A stretch of DNA of 64,000 bases, taken from contig CASFWA010000001.1 in the NCBI GenBank assembly GCA_949298405.1, positions 349,127 through 413,126 of the forward strand. Direction: 5' to 3'. This DNA comes from an uncultured Pseudomonadota bacterium. Its GTDB lineage: Bacteria > Pseudomonadota > Alphaproteobacteria > Rs-D84. This document shows positions 1 through 8,842 of the stretch, in pieces. Numbering within the stretch: the first letter of the stretch is position 1; every line of letters starts with the position of its first letter. The translations under genes and the position numbers were made by a program. The notes beneath the pieces were generated by a model. The model was not told the origin of the DNA and searched no databases. It was given only the letters and a program-made list of their open reading frames with translations.

Positions 1-1415
1 AAATCAGATACAACCTTTACTGGCGTAAATGTTGTTATAGGAACTTCAACAAAAATTGTGTTCCATTTCGCCATGGCCCCGTTCCATAAACCTGGGCGTT
101 CCATGGCTTTTAATGCCTGACCATTATATGATTTTTCTGATATAAAACCTGTGGTTTTATCTATATATTTTGTTAAGTCAAACTTTTCGCCTTTTGTGTT
201 CTTTATACCACATACTAAATCAACCGGATTAAAGTGTGACGCAGAATTCATAATATCTCTATTGTCAGGCGATATTTGACTGGATTCTACAATTTGTAGT
301 GTTTCTAGTCCATTGCTGTCTTTTACCCAGAATGGTCCACCACCAGGTGCGCCTATGTTGCGAACAACACCACATACTCTTATAGGGCGATTTAATATTT
401 CTAAGATTCCTGCCTTTGGTATATCTGTCGGAATTTTTACAAAAAGTTCTGTTTCAATAAATTTTTTAATTTCGTCTAAGTTAGTAGAGTCTATATTATT
501 TATATAATTAAATACTTTTTCTTGAATTTCTATTAGTTTTCCTGCCAGTGCTTTTTTGTATTCAATGGTATCAGTGCGATATTTGTCAGTACAAACATTG
601 TCTATATTTTTTACAAAGATTATATCCGCATCGATTTCATTTAAGTTATCTATCAATGCGCCATGACCTGATGGGCGAAATAGTAAGTTGCCTTCTGGGT
701 CTCTAAACGGTTCATTATCGAGTGTCGCAGCAATTGTGTCCGTAGAATTTTTTTGCTGCGACATTTCGATTTCGTATTTTACACCGTGCTTAGATTCATA
801 TTCCGGTAGAACGCGTGTAAGTAATGCATTAAATCCATGGATATGTTCAGGAGATACTGTAAAGTGTATGTTTACCATATCACCACTGGCAGCATATTGG
901 GCGCCCTCTACCAAGTGTTCTTCTAGTGCGGTTCGACTATAATTTGTATATTTATGAAATGCTATTAAACCTTTTGGTAATTTACCATAATTCAATCCCG
1001 CATCAGTTAAGATACAAGAAATAATATCTTCTTCTTTTGGATTATCCGGTAAGAACTGCTTTAAATCATCATAAAAAGCAAATTTATTTATATTAGTTAA
1101 TACCTTCTCTGTAACAGAGTTTTTATTCCCACTAGATAAAAATTCAAACAAGTCTTTAAACATTCTTGTTGCTGCACCAGATGCCGGTACAAACTTTACG
1201 ACTTTATGATTTTTTCTATATTCATCGTATTTTTCGATATATTTTTTGCGGATATCTTCATTAAGTACAAATATCCCATTTGTTGTGCTGGCAGGTGCAA
1301 TTATATTTGCATAAGGAAAGCCATTACGAAAATCGTTTAGTTGTTGATTTATTTCTTCAACTGTCAAGCCGTGTGAAGTTATCTGATTTATATCTTTTTG
1401 GGAAAAATCTGTCAT
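1..1415 (-). CDS. DUF4301 family protein, 3' end cut by the window edge
   Basis: I translated this strand directly: about 471 codons are present and the reading frame continues past base 1. The ATG (complement of 1413-1415) follows an AGAGG ribosome site. The sequence matches my memory of DUF4301 (PF14134) along its whole length: PASGAATRMFK near residues 77-88, HFTVSPEH, LLFRPSGHGALI, NEIDADIIFVKNIDN, NRPIRVCGVVRN, GAPGGGPFW, and a PGLWNGAMAKWNTIFVEVP block near the end. The glycine-rich Arg-containing motif resembles nucleotidyltransferase-type binding loops, but the family has no established reaction. It is known mainly from Bacteroidetes, so horizontal transfer is a reasonable inference. 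Only a few C-terminal residues should be missing. The gene is divergent from clpB. Confidence 0.85.
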   Translation of the reverse strand, partial: MTDFSQKDINQITSHGLTVEEINQQLNDFRNGFPYANIIAPASTTNGIFVLNEDIRKKYIEKYDEYRKNHKVVKFVPASGAATRMFKDLFEFLSSGNKNSVTEKVLTNINKFAFYDDLKQFLPDNPKEEDIISCILTDAGLNYGKLPKGLIAFHKYTNYSRTALEEHLVEGAQYAASGDMVNIHFTVSPEHIHGFNALLTRVLPEYESKHGVKYEIEMSQQKNSTDTIAATLDNEPFRDPEGNLLFRPSGHGALIDNLNEIDADIIFVKNIDNVCTDKYRTDTIEYKKALAGKLIEIQEKVFNYINNIDSTNLDEIKKFIETELFVKIPTDIPKAGILEILNRPIRVCGVVRNIGAPGGGPFWVKDSNGLETLQIVESSQISPDNRDIMNSASHFNPVDLVCGIKNTKGEKFDLTKYIDKTTGFISEKSYNGQALKAMERPGLWNGAMAKWNTIFVEVPITTFTPVKVVSD

Positions 1416-1492
1416 TTTTATGCCTCTGTTTTTTATAAGAATAATATAAAAAATGTGCACGTTCAATACGCTTTTTGTTTTGATTCCCATAT

Positions 1493-1523
1493 CTTGAAAG
1501 ATTAAAAAATGCTACTATATATA
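1493..1523 (+). promoter_or_regulatory. Probable sigma-32 (heat-shock) promoter of clpB
   Basis: CTTG at 1493-1496 and ACTATATATA at 1514-1523 are separated by 17 bases. The alphaproteobacterial RpoH consensus is CTTG, 17-18 bases, CYTATNTNNG; the -10 half matches at 8 of 10 positions. A housekeeping reading (TTGAAA, 16 bases, TATATA) fits the same bases. The heat-shock assignment is supported by the downstream gene being clpB. Confidence 0.5.
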
Positions 1524-1547
1524 AGAGAAAATAAAGGAGGATTTTTT

Positions 1548-3605
1548 ATGAATCCAGAAGAAATGCAAGAAACACCAGAACAGGCAATTGCTAAATATAC
1601 AACCGATTTTACAAAATTGGCCGCAGACGGCAAATTAGACCCTGTTATAGGTCGTGAAGATGAAATTCGTCGTACTATACAAGTTCTGTCACGCCGAACA
1701 AAAAATAATCCTGTGCTGATTGGTAACCCCGGTGTTGGGAAGACCGCAATTGTTGAAGGACTGGCAGAACGAATTGTATCTGGTGATGTTCCAGAAAATT
1801 TGTTAAAGAAAAAATTATTGTCTTTGGATATGGGGGCTTTGATGGCAGGTGCCATGTTCCGTGGACAATTTGAAGGGCGTTTTAAAGCGATACTAAAAGC
1901 AGTAAAAGATTCTGATGGACAAATAATTTTGTTTATTGATGAATTGCATACTTTGGTTGGTGCCGGTAAGGGTGAAGGCTCTATGGATGCAGGTAATTTG
2001 TTAAAGCCTATGTTGGCTCGTGGTGAATTACACTGCCTGGGTGCAACTACTTTGGATGAATATCGTCAATATATTGAAAAAGACCCTGCGCTGGCTCGTC
2101 GTTTCCAACCAGTATACGTTGATGAACCAACCGTTGATGATACTATTTCTATCTTGCGTGGTTTGAAAGAAAAGTACGAAGGTCATCATGGTGTTAGAAT
2201 TTCTGATTCTGCGCTGGTTGCCGCAGTTCGCTTGTCTAATCGTTATATCACAGATAGATTCTTGCCCGATAAAGCAATTGACTTAATTGATGAGGCGGCT
2301 GCACGTGTTCGCATTGAAATTGCTTCTAAACCAGAAAAGTTAGATGAAATTGATAGGCACTTGATGCAATTAAAAATAGAACAGCAGGCTTTGAAAAAAG
2401 AAAAAGATGAAGATTCTAAGAAGCGTCTAAAAGACTTAGAAAATCTTATTAAGGAAGAAGAAGAAAAGTCAAAAGTCTTGACCGCAGAGTGGCGTAAAGA
2501 ACAAGAAAAAATGCGCGGACTTTCAGATGCTATGGCTGCATTAGATGCCGCAAAGGCAGAAGTTGCATCCGCTATGCGTAACGGTGACTATGAAAAAGCG
2601 TCCGCATTGCAATACGGTAAAATACCAGAATTGGAAGAAAATATCCGCAAAATGAATGCAGAATCTAAAGAGTATAAAACTGTATTGCCAGAACATATCG
2701 CTGCAGTTGTAAGTAAGTGGACAGGGGTTCCTGCGGATAAATTAAGTGTTGAAGAACAGTCTAAATTGCTGAATATAGAAGACGAATTGCGTAAACGTGT
2801 TGTCGGGCAAGACCACGCGTTGACCGTAATTGCACGCGCGATTCGTCGTAGCAGAGCAGGGCTGTCTGACCCACATAGACCGGCCGGTAGTTTTATGTTC
2901 TTAGGCCCTACGGGGGTTGGTAAAACAGAAGTTGCTAAAGCATTGGCTGAATATCTGTTTAATGATGATACTGCTATGACCAGAATTGATATGAGTGAGT
3001 ATATGGAACCTCATTCAGTATCTCGCTTAATCGGTAGTCCTCCGGGGTATGTCGGCTATGAACAGGGCGGTGTTTTGACGGAAAGTGTTCGTCGTCGTCC
3101 TTATCAGGTTTTATTGTTTGATGAAATTGAAAAGGCAAATCCTGATGTATTTAATGTTTTCTTGCAAATATTAGACGACGGGCGTTTGACAGACGGGCAG
3201 GGGCATGTAGTTAACTTTACGAATACCATAATTATCATGACAAGTAATTTGCCTGATATGGAAGCGGTAAAGAAAAACTTCCGTCCAGAATTTATAAACC
3301 GTATAGATGAAATTGTGTTCTTTAATCCGCTGGGGAAAGATGTTATGGCTGGAATCGTAAAGATTCAATTGCGCAATCTTGAAAAGCGGTTGTCAGAACG
3401 CAGAATTAGTCTGGAAGTTTCTGACAAGGCTATAAAGTGGTTGGGTGATAATGGATATGACTCTGTGTTTGGTGCGCGTCCATTAAAACGTCTGATTACT
3501 TCGGCTGTTGAAGATAAAATCGCAGATTTGATTTTGTCGGGTTCTGTCGGCGAAGGTAGTACTGTTTATGTCGATGTTCATGGTAAAGAACTTACAGTAA
3601 AATAA
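1548..3605 (+). CDS. clpB: ClpB-type AAA+ disaggregase lacking the N-terminal domain
   Basis: A two-ring AAA+ unfoldase that with DnaK/DnaJ/GrpE pulls proteins out of aggregates in the cytoplasm. The start at 1548 is set by AAAGGAGG at 1533-1540; an upstream in-frame ATG at 1509 has no ribosome site. The 685-residue product begins almost directly with the first ATPase domain: Walker A GNPGVGKT about residues 59-66, [13 protein letters not shown], then a full ClpB-like coiled-coil middle domain (about 255-380, including [13 protein letters not shown]), then the second ATPase domain with GPTGVGKT near 452 and the [10 protein letters not shown] sensor region. The roughly 145-residue Clp_N domain of ordinary ClpB (about 857 residues) is absent, and the segment between IIMTSN and FRPEFINR is about 15 residues shorter than in E. 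coli. The middle domain excludes ClpA and ClpX. ClpC also has a shorter middle domain. Confidence 0.9.
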   Translation: MNPEEMQETPEQAIAKYTTDFTKLAADGKLDPVIGREDEIRRTIQVLSRRTKNNPVLIGNPGVGKTAIVEGLAERIVSGDVPENLLKKKLLSLDMGALMAGAMFRGQFEGRFKAILKAVKDSDGQIILFIDELHTLVGAGKGEGSMDAGNLLKPMLARGELHCLGATTLDEYRQYIEKDPALARRFQPVYVDEPTVDDTISILRGLKEKYEGHHGVRISDSALVAAVRLSNRYITDRFLPDKAIDLIDEAAARVRIEIASKPEKLDEIDRHLMQLKIEQQALKKEKDEDSKKRLKDLENLIKEEEEKSKVLTAEWRKEQEKMRGLSDAMAALDAAKAEVASAMRNGDYEKASALQYGKIPELEENIRKMNAESKEYKTVLPEHIAAVVSKWTGVPADKLSVEEQSKLLNIEDELRKRVVGQDHALTVIARAIRRSRAGLSDPHRPAGSFMFLGPTGVGKTEVAKALAEYLFNDDTAMTRIDMSEYMEPHSVSRLIGSPPGYVGYEQGGVLTESVRRRPYQVLLFDEIEKANPDVFNVFLQILDDGRLTDGQGHVVNFTNTIIIMTSNLPDMEAVKKNFRPEFINRIDEIVFFNPLGKDVMAGIVKIQLRNLEKRLSERRISLEVSDKAIKWLGDNGYDSVFGARPLKRLITSAVEDKIADLILSGSVGEGSTVYVDVHGKELTVK

Positions 3606-3617
3606 ACATTCATAAAA

Positions 3618-3646
3618 TAAAAGGCGGTTTCCCGCCTTTTATTTTG
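3618..3646. terminator. Bidirectional terminator between clpB and the repeat protein
   Basis: Stem AAGGCGG (3621-3627) with CCGCCTT (3632-3638), flanked by A-runs on one side and T-runs on the other, so it can stop transcription from both convergent genes. It overlaps the last codons of the minus-strand gene. Confidence 0.8.
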
Positions 3647-5723
3647 TTTTTTCAGTCTTTATAACGAATCGTTTGTTTCCCGCAATTTTTTTCATCCTTT
3701 CTATGTTTAACAGACAAGAAGATCGATTCGTTAAATCTAAACGTATTGAATCACCCGCCAAACTGACGTTTTTTATCTGTACGTTATATTTGGAAAATAC
3801 CTGCTTTATTTTTGGGGCACGTGAATTTAATTTTGCGTCATATACCATCCATTGTGGAGTGACAGGGTAATCACTGTTATTTGTTATTATACCATGTATG
3901 GCTAGTATTGTGTCGTCACCAAATAATTTAATTTGTGTGTTTACGTGGTTAGATAGTATTTTTTTGTCGTTAACAAATACATCGTTATAAATACCGCTAA
4001 GAGTAATTTTTAATTGTTTTACACTTACAACTAAATCCTGATATTTAATTTCTGTTGCGCCATAATTTATTTCTGGGGTAATGGTGTTCGCTTGTTCATT
4101 TGGTACAGGAATATCGGTTGTGGATATTTCTTCTTTTGCAGGTTCTTCTTCCTTAGGTGTTTCCAAAGTTGTTGTAGTATTATTGACAGTGGAAACTTTT
4201 TCACTTGAAGTAGAAATTAAGAATGTTTCTATTTTTTGATTTTGTGCTTCTAAGTCTTTTTGTTCCGATATTTTAATTACAGGACATGTGGTTTCTTTAC
4301 CGTCTTTATTGACCAGTATAGTATTTTTCTGTAAAGAATCGGCTTTTATTGTTTCTGCATATGTAGGAATATTCATGTATTTATGTGTTGTGCTGTCACG
4401 AGATATTATCGTATAAGAATATGCTTTTTCTGCAGCAACAAATATTTCATGTGTTTTTGCATTATAACGAATGATTTTAACCCCTTGTTTAAAGGAACTA
4501 AATATTTTACCTTTCTTTAAATCTACGACATATAGCAAATAAGAATTGATATCGGTCTTTTTTCGAATAATTGCCATTTGAATTTTTTCGTCAAAAAGAC
4601 ATAATTCGTACGGTGCTTTGGATGCCTTTAAGAGGTTTACAGTATTGTTACCGTTATCAAAATATAAACTATATTTATTAGTGTTGGTTAAACAAGAAAA
4701 TAGTGGTAGTTTTAAATTGGAACTTTGTATTTTTGATTTGTCTTCTTTATCAATAGAACGCAGAGTAGTTGATTCTACTATGTTTTTATTGTTTTCTTGT
4801 TGTGAAGTTTTATTAATTTTTGGCGTTTTTGATTTTTTGTCTGTTGCAGCATGTCCAAAAGTTTTGGTTACTTTATCATAACCAGGAAAGCGACGTGCTA
4901 ATTCTTCGTTTAGTTCGTCTTCGATAATTAAATTTTTTTTCTTGCGATAAAGGTATGCCTGTCTTAAATTAACATCTTTAAGTTTCGTCCAGTCTGTAGA
5001 AATTTTTTTAGATATATTATTATTATGACCAAAAGTTTTGGTTACTTTATCATAACCAGGAAAGCGACGTGCTAATTCTTCGTTTAGCCCGTATTCAATA
5101 GGAAGACCTCTTTTTTTAAGATTGTTGTGTAGAGTACGAAGACTTGTATCTTTTTGTTTTGACCAGTCTATAGAAACTTTTTTATTATGACCAAAAGTTT
5201 TTGTTTTTTTATTATAACCTGGAAAGCGACATGCTAATTCTTCGTTTAGTTCATCTTCGATAATTAAATTTTTTTTCTTGCGATAAAGGTATGCCTGTCT
5301 TAAACCAACATCTTTAAGTTTTGACCAGTCTATAGAAACTTTTTTATTATGACCAAAAGTTTTTGTTCCTTTATCATAGCCAGGAAAACGACGTGCTAAT
5401 TCTTCGTTTAGTTCGTCTTCTATTGGCATACCTTTTTTGTTACGATAACTATGTGCTTGGCGTAAGCCAACCTCTTTGACTTTTGTCCAGTCTACTTTTT
5501 TGTCTTTCCTTGTCTTTTTTTCTTTCTTTGCAATGGGTAAAAGATTGGCTATTTCTTTTGTAATAATGTTCCCTGTAATTTTTTTTACTATAGAAGGTGC
5601 TAAAGATATTATAAGACGTTCTAAATTCTTTATTGTATCAACAAATTCAGAATTTTTTGATAATTCTTCAATTAAAGTTTTGATTATATTTGCTTCGGTT
5701 GTTTTTTGATTCTTATCTGACAT
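3639..5723 (-). CDS. Unknown protein with four tandem ~55-residue repeats and a beta-rich C-terminal half
   Basis: No family recognised; 694 residues with no signal peptide, so probably cytoplasmic. Residues 1-75 are helical and lysine-rich at the end. Residues 77-291 are four copies of a unit with period 54-57: aspartate-tryptophan at 78, 132, 187 and 244, then LRQA.LYRKKK, I.DELNEELARRFPGY and TKTFGH. Each unit looks like two or three helices and is basic, compatible with nucleic-acid or protein binding. A low-complexity linker follows, then a region of short beta-like segments (330-450), an acidic Thr/Glu linker, and a final domain (about 560-690). Start ATG follows AAAGGTAAACG. A seven-C run lies at 5744-5750 upstream. 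Copies 2 and 4 are near-identical in DNA, pointing to recent duplication or gene conversion. Confidence 0.8.
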   Translation of the reverse strand: MSDKNQKTTEANIIKTLIEELSKNSEFVDTIKNLERLIISLAPSIVKKITGNIITKEIANLLPIAKKEKKTRKDKKVDWTKVKEVGLRQAHSYRNKKGMPIEDELNEELARRFPGYDKGTKTFGHNKKVSIDWSKLKDVGLRQAYLYRKKKNLIIEDELNEELACRFPGYNKKTKTFGHNKKVSIDWSKQKDTSLRTLHNNLKKRGLPIEYGLNEELARRFPGYDKVTKTFGHNNNISKKISTDWTKLKDVNLRQAYLYRKKKNLIIEDELNEELARRFPGYDKVTKTFGHAATDKKSKTPKINKTSQQENNKNIVESTTLRSIDKEDKSKIQSSNLKLPLFSCLTNTNKYSLYFDNGNNTVNLLKASKAPYELCLFDEKIQMAIIRKKTDINSYLLYVVDLKKGKIFSSFKQGVKIIRYNAKTHEIFVAAEKAYSYTIISRDSTTHKYMNIPTYAETIKADSLQKNTILVNKDGKETTCPVIKISEQKDLEAQNQKIETFLISTSSEKVSTVNNTTTTLETPKEEEPAKEEISTTDIPVPNEQANTITPEINYGATEIKYQDLVVSVKQLKITLSGIYNDVFVNDKKILSNHVNTQIKLFGDDTILAIHGIITNNSDYPVTPQWMVYDAKLNSRAPKIKQVFSKYNVQIKNVSLAGDSIRLDLTNRSSCLLNIERMKKIAGNKRFVIKTEKTK
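4850..5500 (-). repeat. Four tandem in-frame coding repeats (162-171 bp each)
   Basis: Long stretches recur near 4850, 5029, 5189 and 5350, for example the block encoding RRFPGYDKVTKTFGH. Units differ by whole codons only, so the frame is kept. These are the repeats of the gene at 3639-5723, not spacer-separated repeats. Confidence 0.9.
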
Positions 5724-5763
5724 CGTTTACCTTTTTATCGCTTCCCCCCCTTATTTTTATTAT

Positions 5764-7566
5764 TTATTTTTTTTTGCTTTTAAATTGAATGTCGCGTAAT
5801 TTCTTATACTCACCATCCAATGCGACCAGTTCTGCATCTGTGCCTTTTTCAATAATGTGACCATCTTTTATTACGCATATTATATCTGCATCTAAAATAG
5901 TTGATAATCTATGGGCAATTACAAATGTTGTGCGTCCCTTCATCAAATCTTTTAATGCCGTTTGAATTAGTTTTTCGCTTTGAGTATCTAGCGCAGATGT
6001 GGCTTCGTCTAATAATAGAATAGGTGCATCTTTTAAAATTGCACGTGCAATAGCGATTCGTTGTTTCTGCCCGCCAGATAATAATGCACCACCTTCACCA
6101 ACTTTTGATTTATACTTTTTAGGAAAGCCCATAATAAATTCATGTGCGTTTGCTGCGCGCGCTGCGGCTTCGACCTGCTCAAATGTTGCATCTGGTGCAC
6201 CATATTTAATGTTTTCCTCTATTGTGCCATTGAATAAGAATACATCTTGTGAAACTTCTGCGATATTTTTGCGCAGTGAATGCAAAGTGAATTTCTTTAT
6301 GTCGGTTTTATTTATTTCAACTTTACCTTTTTGTGGGTCATAAAAACGTTCTATCAAATTGAACATTGTGGTCTTACCACCACCAGAAGGCCCGACAAGT
6401 GCACATACTTTACCAGACGGTACGCTTAAATTTATGTCTTTTAATACGGGTTCATTTTCATTGTATTCAAATGACACATGATTAAATGATACAGACATTT
6501 CTTTTGTGTCTAATTCCTTGACGTTCGGTGCATCTTGAATGTCTGGTTTGCTATCTAAGAAATCAAATAGTACTTCCGCTGCTAAAAGCCCATGTTGTAT
6601 TGTTCCGTTAGTGCTTGTAATGCTGCGTGCTGGTTTATATGCCGCTGTTAACGCTAATAAGAATGCGGTAAAGTCACCTGTTGTGATTGCACCTGTCACA
6701 ATAAAGTGGCCACCAATAATTAATGCCAGACATAAACCAATGGAAATCATCAATTCTAGCAAAGGTGATTGCAAAGCAAATGCTTGGGTACCTTTATAAG
6801 AATTTACCATTGAAGAATCTAAAACACGTGCAAATTTTTCTGTTTCTTTATCTTCTGTTGCAAATGCTTGAATTGTTTTTATTCCATGTAAAGTTTGATT
6901 CAAATGCTGTGAAACATCATTCGCAATACCAAAAGATTCACGTGATAATTTACGACGTTTGCGCATAATCAATACCATCGGAACCATAATTGCAGGAACC
7001 AGGAATAATAATACTGCGCACATTTGCGGGGCATAATATACCATTAATGCAAGCGTCATTGCTAATGTCGCAATTTGTTGGATTGTGCTAACTATTGTTC
7101 CTGTCACAAGGTTTAATACTGCACCCGCTTGCACACTGAAATAGTTTAAATTCTTTCCAATACCATCCCCATAGAATTTAGAGATGTTCATTTTTACCAT
7201 ATGGTTGTATATGCGTTTTTGCAGGTTTGCACTGGCGATAAGACCCGCTTTCGCCATTATTAAGGATTTTGCGTAATTAAATATCCCTTTGAAACCAAAA
7301 GCAGCGATAATTTGCAAACCAAAAAAGTAAATATACTGCATACTTTTTTGAATGAATGCCTTATCAACCACTTGTTGAACAAGCGTTATCGTATATGCTT
7401 CTGCTGCTGCGGCACCGATTGTGGCGATAATTCCAGCCAATAACCATTTCCATTGTGGTTTACCTATTTCACGCCATACGCGACCATATAAAGACCATTT
7501 TATGCGAACGTTTGTTTCGTCGCCCTTAATAATTTTTTTTATTTTTTTAGAAATTTTCGTAAACAT
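5764..7566 (-). CDS. msbA: MsbA-like lipid/multidrug ABC exporter, membrane and ATPase domains fused
   Basis: A 600-residue half-transporter that would dimerise in the inner membrane. An N-terminal six-helix region (about residues 35-330) precedes one ATPase domain with Walker A GPSGGGKTT, Q-loop, signature LSGGQKQRIAIARA, Walker B ILLLDEATSALD and switch-histidine IAHRLST. MsbA flips lipid A-core; related exporters carry drugs or peptides, and sequence alone does not fix the substrate. The presence of lptB and lptC in this window makes a lipid A role plausible. Start ATG follows AAAAAGGCT. It lies just downstream, on the same strand, of nothing but an intergenic region shared with the divergent tRNA-Ala. 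It is separated by 40 bases from the repeat-protein gene and may be cotranscribed with it. Confidence 0.8.
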   Translation of the reverse strand: MFTKISKKIKKIIKGDETNVRIKWSLYGRVWREIGKPQWKWLLAGIIATIGAAAAEAYTITLVQQVVDKAFIQKSMQYIYFFGLQIIAAFGFKGIFNYAKSLIMAKAGLIASANLQKRIYNHMVKMNISKFYGDGIGKNLNYFSVQAGAVLNLVTGTIVSTIQQIATLAMTLALMVYYAPQMCAVLLFLVPAIMVPMVLIMRKRRKLSRESFGIANDVSQHLNQTLHGIKTIQAFATEDKETEKFARVLDSSMVNSYKGTQAFALQSPLLELMISIGLCLALIIGGHFIVTGAITTGDFTAFLLALTAAYKPARSITSTNGTIQHGLLAAEVLFDFLDSKPDIQDAPNVKELDTKEMSVSFNHVSFEYNENEPVLKDINLSVPSGKVCALVGPSGGGKTTMFNLIERFYDPQKGKVEINKTDIKKFTLHSLRKNIAEVSQDVFLFNGTIEENIKYGAPDATFEQVEAAARAANAHEFIMGFPKKYKSKVGEGGALLSGGQKQRIAIARAILKDAPILLLDEATSALDTQSEKLIQTALKDLMKGRTTFVIAHRLSTILDADIICVIKDGHIIEKGTDAELVALDGEYKKLRDIQFKSKKK

Positions 7567-7639
7567 AGCCTTTTTATTATAGGTTTCTGAATAAAATCTG
7601 TCCAGTAAAAGATAAAAAATAGTTTTTTAAAATTTTAAT

Positions 7640-7668
7640 TTGACAAAGTAAATAAAAATGTATAAAAT
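7640..7668 (+). promoter_or_regulatory. Promoter of tRNA-Ala / rpsU
   Basis: TTGACA at 7640-7645, 17-base spacer, TAAAAT at 7663-7668. An alternative -10, TATAAA at 7661, has a 15-base spacer. Transcription would begin about 40 bases before the tRNA. Confidence 0.6.
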
Positions 7669-7713
7669 TTGTGGGCTTTGTAAGTTTGAACTTATTTAAG
7701 TAAGCAAAGTTTT

Positions 7714-7789
7714 GGGGTTGTAGCTCAGTTGGTAGAGCACCTGCTTTGCAAGCAGGGGGTCGTCAGTTCGAGTCTGATCAGCTCCACCA
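7714..7789 (+). tRNA. tRNA-Ala (anticodon TGC)
   Basis: The 76-base sequence folds as a complete cloverleaf: acceptor GGGGTTG with CAGCTCC, D-arm GCTC/GAGC, anticodon stem CCTGC/GCAGG with loop TTTGCAA, T-arm with TTCGAGT, and an encoded CCA end. rpsU follows 48 bases later on the same strand and may share the transcript. Confidence 0.97.
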
Positions 7790-7837
7790 AAAGTTTGTAA
7801 AACAAAAGATAGTGCGTTAAAAGGGGGTGAATAACCT

Positions 7838-8044
7838 ATGGTAAAAGTTCTGGTTCGCGATAATAACGTAGAACAGGCCCTGCGCGTTGCAAAACGTAAA
7901 TCTCAGAAAGAAGGTCTGTACCGCGAAATGAAAGAACGTCAGCGTTATGAAAAACCAACTACAAAACGCAAACGTTTGAAAGAAGAAGCCGTTCGTAATG
8001 AAAAGAAACGTCAATCTAAACAAAGAATGGTCTTTGGTTTCTAA
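7838..8044 (+). CDS. rpsU: Small ribosomal subunit protein bS21
   Basis: A 68-residue basic protein starting [10 protein letters not shown] and containing the family pattern [20 protein letters not shown]. bS21 sits near the 3' end of 16S rRNA in the 30S subunit and assists initiation. Length and the Arg/Lys-rich tail are typical. Ribosome site GGGGGTGA lies at 7823-7830. It is followed at once by a hairpin terminator. Confidence 0.93.
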   Translation: MVKVLVRDNNVEQALRVAKRKSQKEGLYREMKERQRYEKPTTKRKRLKEEAVRNEKKRQSKQRMVFGF

Positions 8045-8045
8045 T

Positions 8046-8076
8046 AAAAAAATCCCGCAATCGCGGGATTTTTTTG
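8046..8076. terminator. Terminator after rpsU, also usable by the convergent operon
   Basis: Perfect 8-bp stem AATCCCGC (8051-8058) / GCGGGATT (8063-8070), with an A-run before and T-run after. Confidence 0.85.
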
Positions 8077-8086
8077 AGGAGATTTT

Positions 8087-8386
8087 TTATTGGAAATTTG
8101 TACAATCGTTACTGTATACCCATGTGCCAGTGCTGTCCACAAATTCTAAATTCTTTGGAACGTACATATACCAACCAAATATATAATCCTGGTAATCAGG
8201 GTTGTTTACTATGGTTTTTACTGCACCAACGGAAACATAGCCAGTACCACATGTTTGGCCATAATCAACAAGTTTGTCCGCGAATGTTCTTGTGATTAAC
8301 TTGCCTGTACAATATGCGTCTGGCTCAGCAGCGTATGCGTTGTTAATAGATATTATTGTGCCGAATATAATTAAAATTTTTTTCAT
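8087..8386 (-). CDS. Small secreted protein, function unknown
   Basis: 99 residues with a clear signal peptide: MKKI, a hydrophobic core and a likely cut after YAAEP/NAYA. The mature part has three cysteines (C..., QTCGTGY, NDCTNF) and aromatic-rich segments. No family recognised. It is the last gene of a three-gene minus-strand operon (9265 to 8087) of short exported proteins, 12 bases after its upstream neighbour. Ribosome site AAGAG precedes the ATG. Export to the periplasm or surface is the only safe inference. Confidence 0.7.
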   Translation of the reverse strand: MKKILIIFGTIISINNAYAAEPDAYCTGKLITRTFADKLVDYGQTCGTGYVSVGAVKTIVNNPDYQDYIFGWYMYVPKNLEFVDSTGTWVYSNDCTNFQ

Positions 8387-8398
8387 CTGTTTTCTCTT

Positions 8399-8827
8399 TT
8401 ATTGTATATCGGTTAAAATCTCGTTTACAAAACCGGTGTCATACCCCATTGAATAACCACAACGTGCAGCACAATAATCTCTACATTCTGTTGCGGTTGA
8501 AAATTTGTAATTGGCAGGATGAGCCCATCGTGAAAGAACAGGGGATATAATTCTGCACCAACAATATTTATCGTTTGAACCATAACTTATGCTTATTGTG
8601 TCCATTGAATAATAAGTGCTTGGGTATCCTTCATCGCTAGAGCAAAAACCAAGACCTAGTATGGTGTCGCCATCTTGGGTTAATATCCAATCAACATCAC
8701 CTGCGGCAGTACCTCTTGTAAGACTTACATTTTTTATATTACTGCAATATTGTATTGTTATGCCAAAAGATGTTTGGGTGAAAATACAAAAACTTAAAAT
8801 AAATAAAACTTTTATCATTTTTATCAT
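8399..8827 (-). CDS. Small secreted protein with a CWCR motif and clustered cysteines
   Basis: 142 residues; signal peptide MIKMIKVLFILSFCIFTQTS. The mature part contains CWCRIISPVLSRW followed by TECRDYCAARC. The next upstream gene (8843-9265) shares the layout: CWCKIVYPFITKYW, then DCSSNCASWC, with similar spacing. The two are therefore probably paralogues of one unnamed exported family with conserved disulphide-forming cysteines. Ribosome site AGGAAG precedes the ATG. I do not recognise a described domain. Confidence 0.7.
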   Translation of the reverse strand: MIKMIKVLFILSFCIFTQTSFGITIQYCSNIKNVSLTRGTAAGDVDWILTQDGDTILGLGFCSSDEGYPSTYYSMDTISISYGSNDKYCWCRIISPVLSRWAHPANYKFSTATECRDYCAARCGYSMGYDTGFVNEILTDIQ

Positions 8828-8842
8828 TGTGCTTCCTTTGTT

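Noticed and set aside
4850-5500. Four regularly spaced DNA repeats that could be read as a CRISPR array
   Set aside because: They are in-frame protein repeats of 162-171 bp with no short conserved repeat plus unique spacer pattern.
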